From Microbulbifer sp. GL-2 (lineage in GTDB: Bacteria; Pseudomonadota; Gammaproteobacteria; Pseudomonadales; Cellvibrionaceae), in NCBI RefSeq assembly GCF_007183175.1, contig NZ_AP019807.1, positions 3,468,001 to 3,532,000 on the forward strand: DNA of 64,000 bases, read 5' to 3'. Both the position numbers and the translations under genes were made by a program. Of this stretch, positions 17,693 to 27,136 are shown one piece after another. Under the pieces are notes generated by a model. It had not been told where the DNA came from, made no database searches, and saw only the letters and a list, made by a program, of their open reading frames with translations. The first letter of the stretch is position 1, and every line of letters starts with the position of its first letter.

Positions 17693-19096
17693 ATGGCGGA
17701 AACTAGGACTCCTCTGACAAAAATCCAATTTCTTGGGCTGACCGCCCTTAGCCTTTCAGTTTTTCTTATAGGAAATGATTTCACTGCTTTTTCTGTAGCT
17801 ATCCCCGCTATGGAGAAGGAATTCAATTCAGATATCACTACGACTCAGTGGGTAATCAATGGCTATACACTTGTTTTTGGAGTCCTAATTGTCTCTGGGG
17901 GGCGCCTAGCCGATATGTTTGGGCGACGAAAAATATTTTTTATTGGCACGGCAATATTTGTATTTTTTTCCTTGCTAGGTGGGATTGCAGTTGATATGTG
18001 GATGCTGTTGATTTCTCGAGCACTGATGGGTATTGGCGGAGCACTAATGTGGCCGGCGATCCTGGGAATGATTTATGGTCTTATGCCCAAAGACCGCTCA
18101 GGCCTTGCGGGTGGTTTAATAATGGCAGTGGCCGGCGTATCCAATGCGATTGGCCCCATGTTAGGGGGCACCTTGACAGATCTGCTAAGCTGGCGTTGGA
18201 TTTTCTTTATTAATATTCCGATTGCAATATTGACTTGTTTTGTTTGCTGGAAGGTAGTTGCCGATGATGGCCCCGAAGGTACCGAAGATAGGATTGACTA
18301 TGCTGGGGTAACCACATTATCGATATCTCTGTTTGGATTATTAATCGCTTTGGATCTAGTGGTAGATTTTGGATTTAAGAGCCCTGTCATTATCTGTCTG
18401 ATGGCAATATTTTTTGTGTTTCTAGGGCTGTTTATTATTGTTGAACGCCGCGCGGGAAAGGATGCTCTGATACCCCAAGATGTATCCAGTAATCAAAAGT
18501 TCTTTGCCGCGGGTATTGCCACACTATTACTCTCCGTGGTCTTCTTTTCTGCATTACTGTACGTCCCGCAGTTCTTAACCAAGGTTCTTGGCTACTCTGC
18601 AATGGAAGCGGGAATGGGACTCCTGCCTATGATGGTTGTATTTGGTTTGGTATCTTATGTGTCTGGAAGCTTATATGAGCGATTGGGCGCCAAGGTGATT
18701 GTATCCGCCGGCACCATTTGTATGTGTGTCGGTATGTTTATGTTGTCACACCTGCAAAAAAATACGCCTTTTACTGATCTCGTTCCAGGCCTGATAATTC
18801 TTGGCACCGGAATCGGACTCTTCTATTCAACAATCACTACAGCAGCCATCACTGTTGTTGAGTCATCCCGTTCTAGCTTGGCCGGCGCCATTTTGTATAT
18901 GTTCCAGATTGCTGGCGGTGCTCTGGGGCTGGGTATGAATACTACTATTGTTGCTATGGCGCCAGATCTGCCAACTGGCATAGATAGGGCCTTTACAGTG
19001 AACGCTTACCTGGCTCTGGCGGGGTTGGTTGTTTGTATTTTATTTGTGAGTGGTAAAACCCTTGAGGTAGAAATAGAGGAAGAGGGTATACTTTAA
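17693..19096 (+). CDS. DHA2-family drug:H+ antiporter (second of the pair)
   Basis: Exactly 467 residues, colinear with the preceding gene with no gap needed over long stretches. It starts MAETRTPLTKIQFLG against MAEAPTPLTKTQILG and has the same GGRLADMFGRR motif and the same C-terminus apart from substitutions (EVEIEEEGIL against QVTIEEEDIL). Differences are frequent at silent sites, so the duplication is not recent. Divergence in transmembrane helices may reflect a shifted substrate range. No regulator is adjacent. Confidence 0.85.
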   Translation: MAETRTPLTKIQFLGLTALSLSVFLIGNDFTAFSVAIPAMEKEFNSDITTTQWVINGYTLVFGVLIVSGGRLADMFGRRKIFFIGTAIFVFFSLLGGIAVDMWMLLISRALMGIGGALMWPAILGMIYGLMPKDRSGLAGGLIMAVAGVSNAIGPMLGGTLTDLLSWRWIFFINIPIAILTCFVCWKVVADDGPEGTEDRIDYAGVTTLSISLFGLLIALDLVVDFGFKSPVIICLMAIFFVFLGLFIIVERRAGKDALIPQDVSSNQKFFAAGIATLLLSVVFFSALLYVPQFLTKVLGYSAMEAGMGLLPMMVVFGLVSYVSGSLYERLGAKVIVSAGTICMCVGMFMLSHLQKNTPFTDLVPGLIILGTGIGLFYSTITTAAITVVESSRSSLAGAILYMFQIAGGALGLGMNTTIVAMAPDLPTGIDRAFTVNAYLALAGLVVCILFVSGKTLEVEIEEEGIL

Positions 19097-19251
19097 AAAT
19101 AGTACAACACTTTTGGAATATTCTAATGATATAAATTTTTTATCAGTGATACTGAAGCGGAAATATTTATTAATATGGGTATATTAAAATAAATTAATAA
19201 GGTTTCATAGGTCCAGCAAAATCATTAACCAATAATTTGGTGGTCAGTACG

Positions 19252-19275
19252 ATACCACCCGCGATACGGGTGGCT
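19252..19275 (+). repeat. solitary copy of the IS200 right-end hairpin
   Basis: The 24 bases ATACCACCCG..CGGGTGGCT match the right end of the IS200 remnant (30472-30495) at 22 of 24 positions. They form the same 7-bp stem with a 5-base loop (CCACCCG-cgata-CGGGTGG). No transposase or left end is near. It lies between convergent genes and could also act in termination, although no T-run follows. Confidence 0.6.
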
Positions 19276-19304
19276 CATCAAGATGATTATATTATCAATA
19301 AAAG

Positions 19305-20216
19305 CTAATCTTTATTCAGATAGATGTAAAGCAGATAATCATGGTACTCTTCATCAGATAATTCGACATCTTCCTTTAGCTTCTTCATCAGTGCAATTTG
19401 TGCAGGATTATCAAAAGTTAAAGGTGTTTTAATTGTACTTTTGGGTCTTTGTTTGATTCTTCCGTCGGGGCCTGATCGATAGTACCAGTTATTGGTGATT
19501 GCGACTTTTCTATCGTCATTCCCTTCAACAACTCTTGATGTTATACCTTCATGGTAGGTAATCATTCTCCCATCCCTCCCCCAAGTAGTTTTCCATGGTG
19601 AGAGAGGTGGAATGGCTATCAGCCTTTTATCGAAAGCGTGGTCTGTCAACCAGCCAGCTGGGTATGCAATCAACCTAGAGTCACCTCCCTGATCGGATTC
19701 CCAGCCTGGAGGTACCACAATCTTGCGGTTGTCACTTCCTGCTTTGATATTTTTGCCCCACAGACTGTTACCGTTTTCATCAACATCCCAGTCCCTTGGG
19801 ATTGCCACACCGCGTCCATCTCCCCCTTCAAAGTACCTCCATTTACTATAGGGATAGGCAATTACCCTTCCATCATCTCCTTCCTGTGTGTAAAAACTAC
19901 TGGGGTATGCAACTATTCGACCATCAGAGCCCTCGCGGTGTTTCCACCCATGGGGGAAGGTGATCCAACGGCCATCATTCCCTTTAGCAATTCGCCAATC
20001 TGCAGGGTAGTGCAGAACACGTTCATCCCAGTCATCTTGATGGTCATTATCCAATGTTTTCCAAAACGGAACATCTTCAGTGTTGACATTCACACCTAGA
20101 TGAGCTGGTGCTGGAACTACAGTTTCAAAAACGGACTGGGCTACTGCTGTAGTAGTAAAATGGAAGGAGAGTAGTATGGGGAAAAGAGTTTTTCCCCACA
20201 GGTATTTAATATTCAT
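19305..20216 (-). CDS. secreted repeat protein with eleven ~17-residue 'DGR' units
   Basis: A 303-residue protein with a signal peptide of about 27 residues (ending TAVAQ). From residue 60 to 258 it is built of repeats of about 17 residues with the pattern GxDGRxIAYPxxW. The arginine of each unit falls at residues 66, 83, 100, 117, 135, 164, 181, 198, 217, 236 and 253. One unit carries an 11-residue insertion near residue 145-156. Each unit has an aromatic residue or proline after the strand-like RxIAYP, suggesting a beta-solenoid or propeller-like fold. The C-terminal 45 residues are helical and charged. I do not recognise the family, and no catalytic motif is seen. The regular Asp-Gly-Arg suggests ligand or calcium binding, but that is inference. 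Confidence 0.75.
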   Translation of the reverse strand: MNIKYLWGKTLFPILLSFHFTTTAVAQSVFETVVPAPAHLGVNVNTEDVPFWKTLDNDHQDDWDERVLHYPADWRIAKGNDGRWITFPHGWKHREGSDGRIVAYPSSFYTQEGDDGRVIAYPYSKWRYFEGGDGRGVAIPRDWDVDENGNSLWGKNIKAGSDNRKIVVPPGWESDQGGDSRLIAYPAGWLTDHAFDKRLIAIPPLSPWKTTWGRDGRMITYHEGITSRVVEGNDDRKVAITNNWYYRSGPDGRIKQRPKSTIKTPLTFDNPAQIALMKKLKEDVELSDEEYHDYLLYIYLNKD

Positions 20217-20534
20217 AAAATTGTAATTCTAACCGTAAATTTTAAGTATTTTATATGTGTAGATTTTGCCAGTAGGTAAGGTATCTCACGAGTCTATAAA
20301 TTGATTGCGTCTGTTTTTTTAACCTCTCCTATTTATAATATTTAAGTGTGAATTTTTTCATTAATCTTACACATGAAAATTTATCCCGCAATAAAACATA
20401 AGGCATTTGCGCCTATTGCGAAGAAAACAGAAAAATAACATTTAATTGAGTTTAAAATTATTGATTTTTTGTTTTGTCATAATAGTTACGTTTGTTCTTT
20501 TATAGTATTTTTTCTTGCTTAGTGTGTTTGCATT
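20217..20534. other. AT-rich spacer before the IS30 remnant
   Basis: About 318 bp of strongly AT-rich sequence that must contain the minus-strand promoter of the repeat protein. Nothing else was recognised. Confidence 0.4.
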
Positions 20535-20560
20535 CCTGCATTCAAATCTGCAGTGCATTA
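20535..20560 (+). repeat. IS30 remnant left inverted repeat
   Basis: CCTGCATTCAAATCTGCAGT followed by GCATTA. It pairs with the right repeat at 21550-21575 with three mismatches. Confidence 0.75.
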
Positions 20561-20639
20561 GTTAATAGCGTAAAAGGGACGGCCAGCTGGAGATAGTAGC
20601 TTCCGCTTCTTCTCCGCCAATAGATTAAGTGATGACAGA

Positions 20640-21545
20640 AAGCTAGCGAAAATTGACCGAAGAGCAACGATGCCAGATTTGGTCACTCAGGAACAATCAC
20701 TGGAATCAGAGGGCAATCATCAGCAATTTGGCTCTCAATTGAGGGGGCAATAACTACCGCTATAAGCAAGCCCAACGGATGACTGAAGATCGACATCGAC
20801 AGGCGAGAACGCCAACAAAGGTGCTATCCAAGCACATTGCACTGATAGATAGCAAACTGAAGCGGCAATGGAGCCCAGAGCAAATTTCCAGCTGGCTAGA
20901 ACGGGAAGAAACACTGTCAATCCGCCGTGAAATTATCTACCTGTATGTCTGGGAGGATAATCAGTGTGGTGGCTTCTGTACGAGAACTTACGAAGCAGGG
21001 ATAGACCCCATAAAAAGCGAGCTAATGGGGAATCAACTGGGGGCACATCAAGAACGCCATCAGCATTGAGCAGCAACCGCAAATTGCTGATGATAAATTT
21101 CGAATCGGAGAATGGGAAACTGATATCGTTATAGGTAAAGGTCATAGTGGTGCTCTGGTCACCAATGTAGATCGTAAGAGCAAAATCACACTCTCTCAGT
21201 AGGTTGATCGCTCAGGTTACCATTGTACTACTTGAGCCCTATAGACATTTAGTGAACATAATTACCGCTAATAATGGCAAAGAATTTTCTCACCATGGGA
21301 GGGTTAATAAGGGTTTGGATGTAGAAGACTAATCTGCGCATCCACATGCATCCTGAGAGAGGGGCCTGAATGAGAATAGTAATGGTCTGCTGCGCCAATA
21401 CATTCCGAAAAATACTGACTTAAAGCTTGCCCGTAAAACAGATGTCGAACTGGATGTTGAGTGTTTAAATAATCCTCCAAGAAAAACGTCGGACTATAAA
21501 ACCTCTGGAAAAATATTGAGAAATACAGATGTGGTAGTAGTCTGA
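20640..21545 (+). pseudogene. IS30-family transposase, multiply interrupted
   Basis: Fragments of an IS30 transposase follow each other in shifting frames. They are KLTEEQRCQIWSLRNNHWNQ-like helix-turn-helix residues near 20650-20720, RQWSPEQISSWL (about 20858), FRIGEWETDIVIGKGHSGAL (about 21100) with the first catalytic Asp region, DNGKEF degraded to NNGKEFSHHG (about 21275), and ERGLNENSNGLLRQYIP (about 21360). The second catalytic aspartate of DNGKEF is lost, and several stops and frameshifts intervene. The coding sequence is dead. Confidence 0.8.
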
Positions 21546-21549
21546 AGAG

Positions 21550-21575
21550 TAATGCACTTAAGAGTTGAATGCAGG
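21550..21575 (-). repeat. IS30 remnant right inverted repeat
   Basis: The reverse complement begins CCTGCATTCAACTCTTAAGT and ends GCATTA, matching the left repeat at 23 of 26 positions. Confidence 0.75.
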
Positions 21576-22102
21576 CAATAGGTTGGTTAATAACAAAACT
21601 GCAATATTTAGGCTTCTTCTCGGCTCGAGAAATTACAACTCTATTAAGAGATCAATCCGCCCAAGAATTAAGAAGCGCAAAACGTCAAACTTCCATCTTA
21701 TCTTTAAAAAAGTCCCATTAGTCTAATCTGGGGGTAGTTTGCAAATCAATATTTGGTACTCTTGCCTCAGGTTGACCCCTTTGGGCTTTATTAACAAGTC
21801 AAATTCATCATAAATATATTTTTCATTCAGGTGTAGGTGGGATTTATTGCAAGCCTAAAGTCATATAAATCACCTGCAGCTGAATATTGAAATATGCAAA
21901 ACCAAATGGATGTCCAGCCATTTTAAAAAATTCAAGCTCGGTCAAAGTCGAGTTTTTATAATTAAAATTCAGAAATAATTTATCAGGGTCTACACCTGCA
22001 GCAAAAAAGCATCAAACGCTGCAGATCACAATCACCACCAAGCAACAGGACTGAAGCAAAAAAACCGTTAAATATTCAAGGCCGTTAATGGAGGGCTAGA
22101 TC
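21576..22102. other. intergenic region after the IS30 remnant
   Basis: About 527 bp, AT-rich, with only short frames. It holds the promoter of the downstream metzincin. GGAGGG upstream of ATG 22103 is a clear ribosome site. Confidence 0.4.
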
Positions 22103-24064
22103 ATGTTTTTAAATAAATTTTTAAATTTAATCATCTTGTCGTTCTGTCTAATATACAGTGCGACATCCATTTCCCAGGTTTATAACCTGAATCAGGAGTA
22201 TGTAAAATTCAGGAATAATGATCAGGGTAGTATTTTGCTAAATACCGGCAGAGACCTCTACTACACTGTGGAATCTCGCAAAGTAAGGAATGGTATAGAA
22301 ACTGTAAAGGCAACTATCGATGATCCAGGAATGCCATTATTTATAAATGCCTCAGTGATCGTAACATTGGATCATATTAAACAGGAAATAAGCGGGTTCA
22401 TCGAAACTAGTGATGGACACTACCGGATCAATCCTCGCACCGATAACTATACAGTGTGGGAAAAAATAGAAACTCCAGATGTCTTGGACTCAATCTACTT
22501 TGCTTCGGAGCAAGATGTACCACCCAATAAAGCATCTCTGGTTGAGTCAGGTCATATTGCAGACTTGATTAATGTAGGTGAAAAAGATAATTCTGGTCGT
22601 TATGTTATTGATGTATTAATAGCTTTTTCACAAGAAGCTGCGGACGATGTCGGTAATATTCAAACCGAAGCGGAAATGTATATCGAGTCTGTAAATACAG
22701 CATTGTTAAATAGTAATATTATTTCTGTGTATCTTCGGCTTGTTGGAGTCAGCGTCGGCGGCCAAAATCCAGGAGTAGTAACTTCCGTTTTAAGGGATGG
22801 GAAAGAATGGTTTAAAGATGACATTGAAAGACTTGCCCCAGATCTTATCGGTTTTATTCAAAGATGGAACGGTGCTCCTGGTAGCGCTGCTGGTTGGGCA
22901 GGTGTGGGTGGAGACACACATGTTATAGGTGTCCGTTGGCCCGGTGCCTACCGACATGAAGTCGGCCACAATATAGGTGGTATTCACTGCAAAGAGGCTG
23001 ATGACTCTGGCTACCACTATGGCTTTAGTCCACGCCAGGGTTTGGGGACTACTCAGTGTGGTAACAATATGGCTTATTACTCTAGCCCACTTGTCATACA
23101 TCCTGTTGAAGGAGCATTGGGGACGACACATTCTCAGGATATGGCGCGTGTTTGGCGTGAGAACGCGGCGAAACATTCAGGCCGACGCATTCATAAAGTT
23201 CCCTTCCCAGGCGATGATAATACGACGCCTATCCTACTTCAGGCTGAAGATTACATTGAGTACAGTGATGCTACACCGGGAAATACTGGTGGAGAATATC
23301 GCAACGATGGGGTTGATATAGAGCAAACAAGTGATACTGGTGGTGGCTATAACGTGGGATGGACTGCCAAAGATGAGTGGTTATCCTATTCAGTTAATTT
23401 GCCCGCCACTGCTAGCTATATTGTTTCTTATCGCGTTGCGAGCGAGGTAGGTGGAGGTTTAATCCAATTTGAAAACCAAGGGGGGATTCCAATTTACGGA
23501 ACTATTGACGTCCCCAATACTGGTGGCTGGCAAAACTGGACAACAATTAACCATATTGTCGACCTGCCAGCAGGGCAACAAAATATTGCCCTAGCCATAC
23601 GAGAAGGCAATTTCAATCTTAACTGGATTCAAATTGATAAGGTAGGAGACATAACAGAGGGACACTTCAGAATCCAAAGCCAAATGGATCCAGCATCATT
23701 TGTGCATATTGAGCAGGGACACCTAGGGTTAGGCCCAATTTTATCAGGCTGGTGGAGTGCCCAGTGGGTGTTTGAGCAATCTGAAGATAATGGATTTTAT
23801 CGAATAAAGAATCGCTGGTCACCCAACGGAAATGATGAGTATTTGCATGTTGAATATGGAACTTTAGAAACGGGGGAAATATCTTCTGGCTGGCAGAGTG
23901 CTCAGTGGGCCTTAGAGAGTGTTGGGGATAGTTCATGGTTGTATCGGATCAGAAATCGCTGGAATTCAAATCACTATATAACGATTGATGATGGTGAAAT
24001 CACATCTGGTCCTATCACTCCTGATCAAGACGGTGCGATTTGGACTTTCATCCCCGTAAATTAA
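22103..24064 (+). CDS. secreted modular metzincin with CBM6 and beta-trefoil domains
   Basis: A 653-residue protein. It has a signal peptide (to about residue 24), a propeptide-like region to about 150, and a metzincin domain with HEVGHNIGGIH at residues 285-295 and a Met-turn NNMAYYSS. A CBM6-type module at about 372-510 begins ILLQAEDYIEYSD and contains GGGYNVGWTAKDEWLSY. A C-terminal part (about 515-653) has three similar segments with SGWWSAQWVFE and SGWQSAQWALE, resembling a ricin/CBM13-like trefoil. The two carbohydrate modules suggest the protease is targeted to polysaccharide or glycoprotein. It has its own strong ribosome site and is not in an operon. Confidence 0.85.
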   Translation: MFLNKFLNLIILSFCLIYSATSISQVYNLNQEYVKFRNNDQGSILLNTGRDLYYTVESRKVRNGIETVKATIDDPGMPLFINASVIVTLDHIKQEISGFIETSDGHYRINPRTDNYTVWEKIETPDVLDSIYFASEQDVPPNKASLVESGHIADLINVGEKDNSGRYVIDVLIAFSQEAADDVGNIQTEAEMYIESVNTALLNSNIISVYLRLVGVSVGGQNPGVVTSVLRDGKEWFKDDIERLAPDLIGFIQRWNGAPGSAAGWAGVGGDTHVIGVRWPGAYRHEVGHNIGGIHCKEADDSGYHYGFSPRQGLGTTQCGNNMAYYSSPLVIHPVEGALGTTHSQDMARVWRENAAKHSGRRIHKVPFPGDDNTTPILLQAEDYIEYSDATPGNTGGEYRNDGVDIEQTSDTGGGYNVGWTAKDEWLSYSVNLPATASYIVSYRVASEVGGGLIQFENQGGIPIYGTIDVPNTGGWQNWTTINHIVDLPAGQQNIALAIREGNFNLNWIQIDKVGDITEGHFRIQSQMDPASFVHIEQGHLGLGPILSGWWSAQWVFEQSEDNGFYRIKNRWSPNGNDEYLHVEYGTLETGEISSGWQSAQWALESVGDSSWLYRIRNRWNSNHYITIDDGEITSGPITPDQDGAIWTFIPVN

Positions 24065-24505
24065 TAAGGAGATAGATAATTCTTCACAGAGCCGCTGCTA
24101 GTTGATTAATAGTGGCGGCAAACGGTCCCCTGGACATTTGTCAACTGTCTCTTTTTTTAATAGAGATTTCTCTCTGATCCTGCATGAAAAAAATATTGCA
24201 CAGAATAATTTTTTGTGGAAATTCTTATTTGGAAGTAGGGGTGGTTGAAGTGTGATCAACCTTTAAGGTTCTTAATCTTATGAGTTGCCATAAAGCATGG
24301 TTATATTTTTTTGAATTTTCTTGCTTAATGGATTGATATGTATTTAATTTCTTGATGTATGTCTTGGGGTCGGGGCCTGAGGTCAAGGTCTTAATTTTCT
24401 GTTTGGTTCCCTCTTTAAGTGGTTCTGTACTGTATGAGTGTTAATGTGTGAAGGCAGCTTGTAAGTTAAGACGTCAATTTTCCATGGGTTGCATTTTTTG
24501 AGTGA
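24065..24505. other. intergenic region between convergent genes
   Basis: About 440 bp between the metzincin and the convergent amidohydrolase. No gene, RNA or repeat was recognised. Confidence 0.4.
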
Positions 24506-24538
24506 ATAAAAAAGCTAACTTAAGTTTTTAAATTAGCT
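24506..24538 (-). terminator. terminator of the amidohydrolase gene
   Basis: On the minus strand AGCTAATT and AGTTAGCT pair (one mismatch or wobble) and are followed by TTTTTTATT. The first arm overlaps the stop codon region. Confidence 0.6.
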
Positions 24539-25301
24539 ATTCCTGACCCAAATAGAATGCTTTAGCATTCTTCCAGAACACCTTACTGGATGCAGGCTCC
24601 CCCAATGCATCCTGAATCAATTTAATATCTTCATACCTGAAAGGCCTTGGAGCCCTTGTTGAGGGGAGGTCAGATCCGAACATCAGGCATTCAGGATTGG
24701 CTTTGTATAAATCAAGGATAGCGGAAGCCGGTTCAAAATCGAGTCGTCCGAAGCCCGTTGCTTTTACTTTTACGCCTTGTTCGGCAAGTTGTAATAACCA
24801 CTTTAAACCAGACTTACTTAAGCCCAGGTGATCGATAGAGACCTTGGGTAAAGCTAATAAGGTGGGGATTAGGGGGACTATTTGCTGTGAATCTATATAT
24901 AGTTCAACATGCCAACCGGCAATCTCGTAAATCCTTTGGGCAAAGGAGGTGACTTTGGAAATATCTTCTGAACCACCACGCCGTAAGTTGAAACGCACTG
25001 CACGAACCCCTGCCTTATTTAGCTGAATAATGGTGTTGTCGTCTGTGTTGGATAGTATTTGGGTTACTCCAACATAGCCTTTCCCCAAGCGTGCCAAGGC
25101 ATCTAAAAGATAGGTTTGATCCTGTTTCTGGAATGATCCGGAAACAACAGCACCACCAATTAGATCATAATTTTTGAGTCTGTTGAGGTAGTCAGTGGTA
25201 GTGAAGGGCTCAGGAGTAAATCCCTGGTTTGAATAGAGAGGAAATCCTGGTGTGATAATATGTAAATGACTATCGAAAAGTGTGACTCTATCTGATTTCA
25301 T
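24537..25301 (-). CDS. amidohydrolase-family (PDC hydrolase-like) metal-dependent hydrolase
   Basis: A 254-residue TIM-barrel protein of the Amidohydro_2 group. FDSHLHI near residue 9 supplies the first metal-binding pair, VSIDHLGLSKSGLKW lies on strand 6, and LMFGSDLPSTRAPRPFRYED carries the final catalytic aspartate. It resembles 2-pyrone-4,6-dicarboxylate lactonase and related lactone or dicarboxylate hydrolases. No signal peptide is seen, so it acts in the cytoplasm. No catabolic neighbours support a pathway, so the substrate is open. Confidence 0.75.
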   Translation of the reverse strand: MKSDRVTLFDSHLHIITPGFPLYSNQGFTPEPFTTTDYLNRLKNYDLIGGAVVSGSFQKQDQTYLLDALARLGKGYVGVTQILSNTDDNTIIQLNKAGVRAVRFNLRRGGSEDISKVTSFAQRIYEIAGWHVELYIDSQQIVPLIPTLLALPKVSIDHLGLSKSGLKWLLQLAEQGVKVKATGFGRLDFEPASAILDLYKANPECLMFGSDLPSTRAPRPFRYEDIKLIQDALGEPASSKVFWKNAKAFYLGQE

Positions 25302-25453
25302 ATTCGTAGTTCGTCATTCGAAGATTAATTGAACTTTCCAATTTTAGCTTATCTTTTTATGTGTGCGTTATGGAGATTTTTTAATCTACTTGAGGGTGTG
25401 GCCCCTATTTAAGTAAATAGGGGCGGATGAAGTTAAGGTTCCTCTTTAAGTTG

Positions 25454-26377
25454 CTACTTTAGGCAGCCTGGATTTGATGTTTTAAATATATTTCCAGTCC
25501 ATGTATTCTTACCTGTGCAATTTAAATCAGAGAGATCCTGTAAATCGAAGGCATTGTTGTCAAGTGAGGTGTTTCCTGTTATTTGGTTGTTGGTGTTGTT
25601 GAATCCGGATATATTAATCCCAGCGCGGTCTGACAGGCCGCTGGTTCCATTTTTTGTGGTAAAATTTTGAATAACAATATTGTTTGATGAGCCTTCTGAT
25701 ATTTGAATCCCATTGCTCCAGTTGTTGGTGACAAAATTTTGGGATACGGTTGTATAGTCAGCATTGATTTGTATTCCGCTGTCGCCATCAAAGCTTCCTA
25801 CAATATAGTTGAGGTCGACTAAGGTGAACTTACCATTTATTGTTATTCCCTGATCACCGGCTGACTCTATATAATTTTGTAGTATCTTGTTATTATCTCC
25901 TCTTATATCAATTCCGTCGTCATTGCCGGTGTCAATGATATGATTTCTGACAATAGTATTGCTGTCGCTATCAATAACGATACCTTCCCTTGGCGAGCTT
26001 AATATTTTAATATCTTCTATTATATGAAACCCATCACCCTCTAAATTCAAACCGTCTGGGCAGTTAGTGATTGTTCCCCCTGCAACAAGCCCTGAAAATC
26101 CATTGACCAATATACCTGCGATACCATGTTGGCTGGCGGTGTCACATATAATTTCTCCGTCTGCAATCATTTTTAAGTTTCCGTTTGGACCAGAAACAGT
26201 TAGAGCGTATGGGGAATCTTGTGTCAATACACAGGTAAGTGGCTCAGAAAGCACAGTAGTAGAAGTTATAATATCGCCACATTCAACGGCTAAGGCAAAT
26301 GGCGATATGGAAAATACAGCAGATAGAATAGTTGCTGTTGTGCAAGTATTGATTAATGTTGAATGGTTGAAATTCAC
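25454..26377 (-). CDS. secreted right-handed beta-helix protein
   Basis: A 307-residue protein with a signal peptide of about 30 residues. A run of parallel beta-helix (PbH1-like) turns spans about residues 85-290, recognisable as repeated units such as SDSNTIVRNHIIDTGNDDGI, RGDNNKILQNYIESAGDQGI and NADYTTVSQNFVTNNWSNGI. The N-terminal CGDIITSTTVL and C-terminal cysteines could form disulfides. Such folds occur in polysaccharide lyases, NosD-like proteins and surface adhesins. No lyase catalytic residues can be singled out. It is likely extracellular carbohydrate-related, but this is inference. Confidence 0.75.
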   Translation of the reverse strand: MNFNHSTLINTCTTATILSAVFSISPFALAVECGDIITSTTVLSEPLTCVLTQDSPYALTVSGPNGNLKMIADGEIICDTASQHGIAGILVNGFSGLVAGGTITNCPDGLNLEGDGFHIIEDIKILSSPREGIVIDSDSNTIVRNHIIDTGNDDGIDIRGDNNKILQNYIESAGDQGITINGKFTLVDLNYIVGSFDGDSGIQINADYTTVSQNFVTNNWSNGIQISEGSSNNIVIQNFTTKNGTSGLSDRAGINISGFNNTNNQITGNTSLDNNAFDLQDLSDLNCTGKNTWTGNIFKTSNPGCLK

Positions 26378-27136
26378 CTTGATATCCCTCTAAAAAGTGT
26401 AGATGTAAAAAATATACGAAGCCCAAGTTTGATTGACATCATAGCTATGCTTCTATTTTCTACTAAATATCTATTCGATATATTTTTAGTTCTATATATT
26501 CCCTTATAATTAGTGGCTAAGGAATATTTTTTTCAGGTGGGATTATTGATTAGTGCTATAAACTTCAGGTTGTCATTAATATGATAGCGGTGGCGTCACA
26601 GTTGAAAGTGAGAACGTTTATAATCTATGGCGGAAAAATACCCCATAAAAATATTTTTGCCTAATGGTAAGTCTGCGATATTTAAATAACCGACATTGAT
26701 TTTTATAAGATGTGATGGTGTATCGTGCTTTAGTTTTTGTTTGTTTCTTGATGCTGTTAAGCAACTATTGACTTGCCTCCATATTATGCTTTGGGTGATC
26801 CTGAATTCAACCGAAAAAAATCGGCACTATGGGGTTTCATGTTGTTAGATCTATGTCGCTTGAAATAGTACCCAGAGATGGTATTGGTACGGATAGATAA
26901 ACAACTGTTGTTGAAGTATCGACTGTTATTTATCTTGGTCGAAAGATAATTTTTACCGCGTAAGTATCTTTCTATCCAGCTACCACTTCATTTTATCTTA
27001 TAAATGCCAGTTTGAACCCTTTCGGTTTTATTTTCGTCTTCGACTAGGTTATATTGTTTCCCTTCTGGAAGATATAAAAGTTGAAATTTTGTATTTTATG
27101 GAGTCGGACTCATTTTAAGTGTGCAAAGGAAACAAT
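26378..27136. other. long intergenic region between divergent genes
   Basis: About 760 bp, AT-rich, between the beta-helix gene and the S41-like peptidase gene. It includes both promoters. No open frame, RNA gene or IS end could be supported. Confidence 0.4.

Larger units (their letters stand above)
20535..21575 (+). mobile_element. IS30-family insertion sequence remnant
   Basis: A 1,041-bp element bounded by 26-bp imperfect terminal inverted repeats at 20535-20560 and 21550-21575 (23 of 26 positions match, outer end CCTGCATTCAA). The length and the IS30-type transposase inside fit the family. No convincing target duplication was seen. The transposase is broken, so the copy is immobile unless acted on in trans. 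Confidence 0.75.
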
